NCBI GenBank assembly: GCA_958448395.1
Contig: CAUDDP010000082.1
Location: 1-8,099 of the forward strand
Reading direction: 5' to 3'
DNA: 8,099 nt
Source of the DNA: an uncultured Oscillospiraceae bacterium
GTDB lineage: Bacteria; Bacillota; Clostridia; Oscillospirales; Ruminococcaceae
The notes beneath the pieces are model-generated. The model had not been told where the DNA came from and did no database searches. It saw nothing but the letters and a program-made list of their open reading frames with translations. Positions 5,880 through 8,099 of the stretch are shown one piece after another (the stretch's first letter is position 1; every line of letters starts with the position of its first letter). The position numbers and the translations under genes are program-made.

Positions 5880-6437
5880 ATGCAGGAAAGCCGACTGATT
5901 ACACTGCTGCAACAGCAAAAACCAGAAGGTCTGCAAGCGTTGATGACAACCTATCAAGCCTATGTGGGAACGATTATCCGAAATATTACACGCACGACGC
6001 TCCATGAACAGGACGTGGAAGAATTAACGGCAGACACCTTTCTTGCGGTATGGCAGACAGCGGACAAGCTGCAAACCGGAAAGGTACGGGCTTACCTTGC
6101 TGCCATTGCACGGAACAAGGCAAAAAGCAGACTACGCACTGCTCAGGAAGTCCTGCCGTTAGAGGAAGAGACATTTTTGCTGGAAACAGCAGACTTGGAA
6201 CAGACTGTGGAACACGCTCTGCTTGCGGAAGCATTACAGGATACCCTACAGGCACTTTCCGAAAAGGATCGGAACGTTTTGATTCGCTATTACTACTATT
6301 ACCAACATGTGCCGGAAATTGCAGCAGAACTCAATTTATCCGCAGCGGCAGTAAAGGTTCGGCTGCACCGTGCAAGAAAAAAACTCAAACAACTGCTGAT
6401 AGAAAGGGGTTATGTATATGAAACAGAATCTGTATGA
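5880..6437 (+). CDS. ECF-family RNA polymerase sigma factor
   Basis: A 185-residue sigma-70 family factor with only regions 2 and 4, the ECF layout. Region 2 covers about 17-85, with the core-binding and -10 recognition part HEQDVEELTADTFLAVW (42-58) and then VRAYLAAIARNKAKSRLR (69-86). Region 4 covers about 119-172: LSEKDRNVLIRYYYYYQ, then the helix-turn-helix VPEIAAELNLSAAAVKVRLH followed by RARKKLK. aggagg upstream sets the ATG. The next gene starts inside its 3' end, which is typical of a sigma/anti-sigma pair, so it is probably held inactive at the membrane by that partner and released by an envelope signal. An ECF-type promoter at 5782-5805 suggests positive autoregulation. The stimulus and regulon cannot be read from sequence. 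Confidence 0.92.
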   Translation: MQESRLITLLQQQKPEGLQALMTTYQAYVGTIIRNITRTTLHEQDVEELTADTFLAVWQTADKLQTGKVRAYLAAIARNKAKSRLRTAQEVLPLEEETFLLETADLEQTVEHALLAEALQDTLQALSEKDRNVLIRYYYYYQHVPEIAAELNLSAAAVKVRLHRARKKLKQLLIERGYVYETESV

Positions 6438-7728
6438 TATTTTCGACCATCTTGAACCCAATGATACCATCCTGCCTGCCATGCAGGAACAGCCCATTGA
6501 CGGAAAAGCAGTTTCTAATCGTGTCATGCAGCAGGCAGGATGCCGTCCTGTTCTGCGGAAAAAGAGAACCTATCGCTTGTTTGGCATTGCTGCCGCTGCT
6601 GCGGTCTTAGTGGGCGGTACTGTAACCACTGCGGCTGTCTCCGGCAATATAGATTTATTCTTTGCTGCGGTGTCCGGTTCTAATATCACGGACGCTACTG
6701 GATCAGTACCGGGTGTCGGCATGGAGGTTCCGGATGCCATTGCACAAATGCAATCCTACTATAGCTGTCCGGAGGTTTCCTTTACCCAAACGGATGCTGC
6801 AACCGTTTCCCTGCTTGGTCTGTATAATGACCACAATTCGCTGATGCTTAGTGTTCAACTAACAGTAAAGGACAATACGGTATTGACAGACGATATGTAC
6901 TTCCTGCCCTATTTCACGCTGACTGCCGCAGATGGCACACAAAAAACTTTATCAGAAAGCGGTTTCCTCAGTGAATCTCTTCAGAAATGTGAAACATCTG
7001 ACAACATCTACTATGCAACATACTACTTGATAGACAAGAATTTCTCCGGTGGAACGCTGCATGTAGACTTTGCTGGTGTGTATACTGCTGAACAGGAAAC
7101 ATCCGTCCATCAGCAGATTTGCGATTTGCAAGACAGTTGGCGGGAAGCTTACTTTACAGAAGACATGCACGTTGAAGAATGGAAAGCACTCTGGAAAGAA
7201 AAAGAATACGATCGGCTGACCATGGAAGCCAGAAAAGAAGCGTTTGCGGAACAACCGGCAGTGCTCTCCGGTAGCTGGTCGGCAGATATTCCCATTCCAG
7301 AACCAAAGACAACCCCCATTCCATGTGAAGCCAGTGGCATGCAGGTGATATTGGATGATCTCTCCATTTATGTTTCCGAACCGTCTGAAGAACAGCGAAA
7401 AAATGGTTCTGATGTTGCGGTGATTTATCTGAAGGACGGTACAATTTTAGCTGAAGATTTCTTTATGTTTGATGATATTCCTCGTAATTCAGATAACAGT
7501 TACAATCTGGATGGCACCCCCTATCGAAAATTTGCTTACATGCGTGGAACGGCAGATTCGGACGAAACAGGCATCACTGGTAAGATATACTGCTATGACC
7601 ACCCGATTGCTCCACAGGAAATCGAAAAGGTAGAAATGTACATTCTTTATTATGATGATAACTGGAATGAACAGTTCGACTGTTATCCACTGTATCAAGC
7701 AAATGAAACCAACCTTCCCATTTCATAA
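6418..7728 (+). CDS. Membrane-anchored anti-sigma factor (DUF4179-like)
   Basis: Probable regulator of the ECF sigma factor encoded just upstream, which it overlaps by 20 nt. The 436-residue protein has an N-terminal cytosolic part of about 50 residues (MKQNLYDIFDHLEPND, then a basic stretch LRKKRTYR), one transmembrane segment at about 54-74 (Ala-rich, ending VGGTVTTAAV), and an extracytoplasmic domain of about 360 residues. This is the layout of DUF4179-type anti-sigma proteins in Clostridia. The outer domain has beta-rich stretches (LMLSVQLTVKDN, FTLTAADGTQKTL) and a Lys/Glu-rich central helix region (EEWKALWKEKEYDRL) and would sense a signal or fold state. The ATG at 6412 is only 2 nt from aaagggg (6403-6409), so the ATG at 6418, 8 nt away, is preferred. 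No zinc-binding anti-sigma motif (HxxxCxxC) is seen. Confidence 0.82.
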   Translation: MKQNLYDIFDHLEPNDTILPAMQEQPIDGKAVSNRVMQQAGCRPVLRKKRTYRLFGIAAAAAVLVGGTVTTAAVSGNIDLFFAAVSGSNITDATGSVPGVGMEVPDAIAQMQSYYSCPEVSFTQTDAATVSLLGLYNDHNSLMLSVQLTVKDNTVLTDDMYFLPYFTLTAADGTQKTLSESGFLSESLQKCETSDNIYYATYYLIDKNFSGGTLHVDFAGVYTAEQETSVHQQICDLQDSWREAYFTEDMHVEEWKALWKEKEYDRLTMEARKEAFAEQPAVLSGSWSADIPIPEPKTTPIPCEASGMQVILDDLSIYVSEPSEEQRKNGSDVAVIYLKDGTILAEDFFMFDDIPRNSDNSYNLDGTPYRKFAYMRGTADSDETGITGKIYCYDHPIAPQEIEKVEMYILYYDDNWNEQFDCYPLYQANETNLPIS

Positions 7729-7754
7729 ACTTTCAATATTCTGACAAGCATTGC

Positions 7755-7795
7755 AAAAACGGACAACTGCACCAATTGGTAGCTGTCCGTTTTTT
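7755..7795 (+). terminator. Rho-independent terminator of the ECF operon
   Basis: acggaca (7759-7765) pairs perfectly with tgtccgt (7784-7790). The inner sequence around accaattggt can extend the stem with a bulge, and a run of six T follows. It starts 27 nt after the anti-sigma stop. The matching A run upstream could make it work leftward too, but no minus-strand gene ends here. Confidence 0.85.
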
Positions 7796-7850
7796 GCTGT
7801 TTTCCTGTAATTGTAAAAATGGTCTTTCGTGTAAAGTATTCACAGCTTTC

Positions 7851-7879
7851 TTGACAAGCGTACTGGAACATGCTATAAT
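7851..7879 (+). promoter_or_regulatory. Consensus sigma-A promoter
   Basis: TTGACA (7851-7856) and TATAAT (7874-7879) are both perfect, with the optimal 17-nt spacer, the best housekeeping promoter in the window. Transcription would start near 7886 and run right. No gene with a ribosome binding site follows within the remaining 210 bases, so the product is either an RNA or a long leader to a gene beyond the window. Confidence 0.88.
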
Positions 7880-7885
7880 CAGGGT

Positions 7886-8099
7886 AACCAGATTTCATAG
7901 AAAATATGGTGTCAGTTGATTTTCCCTTTTGAATCAAAAAATAGTCGTGTTTTTATTGATAAACGTGAGTTCGATGAGAGAGCTTTATCTGCCGAATGGC
8001 GACTGCGGTCAAGCTGGCTCAGCTTGGCGGAGGAGTGCAGGGGACAAGCTGTCCCCTGCGAAACGCTGCGATTAGAGTTTTGGTAACGGAATGAGGAAC
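7886..8099 (+). ncRNA. Candidate structured RNA or long 5' leader (partial)
   Basis: The transcript predicted from the consensus promoter is unusually rich in local stems. These are ttgatt/aatcaa (7916-7921/7932-7937), gataaa/tttatc (7958-7963/7984-7989), gcc-gaat-ggc (7991-8000), caagctg/cagcttg with a 3-nt loop (8010-8016/8020-8026), and a perfect 10-bp stem gcaggggaca/tgtcccctgc with loop agc (8037-8046/8050-8059). No T tract follows the last stem, so it is not a simple terminator. The final bases ggaatgaggaac resemble a ribosome binding site, hinting at a gene just outside. Two short overlapping frames cross the region without good start signals. No known RNA family was recognised; the right boundary is unknown. 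Confidence 0.45.

Noticed and set aside
6050..6421. 123-codon plus-strand ORF inside the ECF sigma gene
   Set aside because: Wrong frame of a clear ECF sigma gene; the Gly/Ser/Thr-rich translation has no domain.
7695..7937. Minus-strand ORF of 80 codons at the end of the ECF operon
   Set aside because: It runs through the operon terminator and the consensus promoter on the other strand, has no ribosome binding site, and its translation has no recognisable feature.
7985..8060. tRNA or intrinsic terminator
   Set aside because: The stems do not form a cloverleaf or carry a T-loop GTTCRA in place, and no T run follows the 10-bp stem.

Overview
The window looks like a chromosomal segment of a low-to-moderate GC, spore-forming Clostridia member, probably Ruminococcaceae/Oscillospiraceae from the gut. 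The basis is a clear forespore sigma factor SigG, strong AGGAGG-type ribosome binding sites, a Clostridia-type RarA, a DUF4250 protein, and an ECF sigma factor paired with a membrane anti-sigma factor. The species is inferred from gene content only.

Layout. 1-190 is non-coding: a 55-bp sequence occurs twice (1-55 and 89-143), followed by a terminator-like hairpin. 209-1695 is an accessory-looking stretch: a GNAT acetyltransferase, a small lipoprotein, the C-terminal remnant of a second GNAT gene (about 1081-1191), and an unrecognised 155-residue protein. 1812-4888 is probably one transcription unit: a small helical protein of unknown function, rarA (replication-fork/recombination AAA+ ATPase), an alpha/beta hydrolase, a flavodoxin-domain protein and a DUF4250 protein. 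rarA-hydrolase and hydrolase-flavodoxin each overlap by 4 nt (ATGA), which suggests translational coupling.

sigG lies on the minus strand (4892-5668), tail to tail with the DUF4250 gene and only 3 bp away. Divergent from sigG is an ECF sigma gene (5880-6437), overlapped by 20 nt by its probable anti-sigma gene (6418-7728). An AACC-N16-CGTT promoter upstream suggests that the sigma factor transcribes its own operon. A good intrinsic terminator closes the operon.

The last 370 bases hold no convincing gene but are the most intriguing part. A perfect sigma-A promoter (TTGACA-N17-TATAAT) drives rightward into about 210 nt of hairpin-rich sequence, including one perfect 10-bp stem. A 12-bp motif here (gccgaatggcga) recurs in inverted orientation in both repeats at the left end. 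This is best read as a structured transcript or leader, probably part of a repeated or mobile element whose body lies beyond the right edge.
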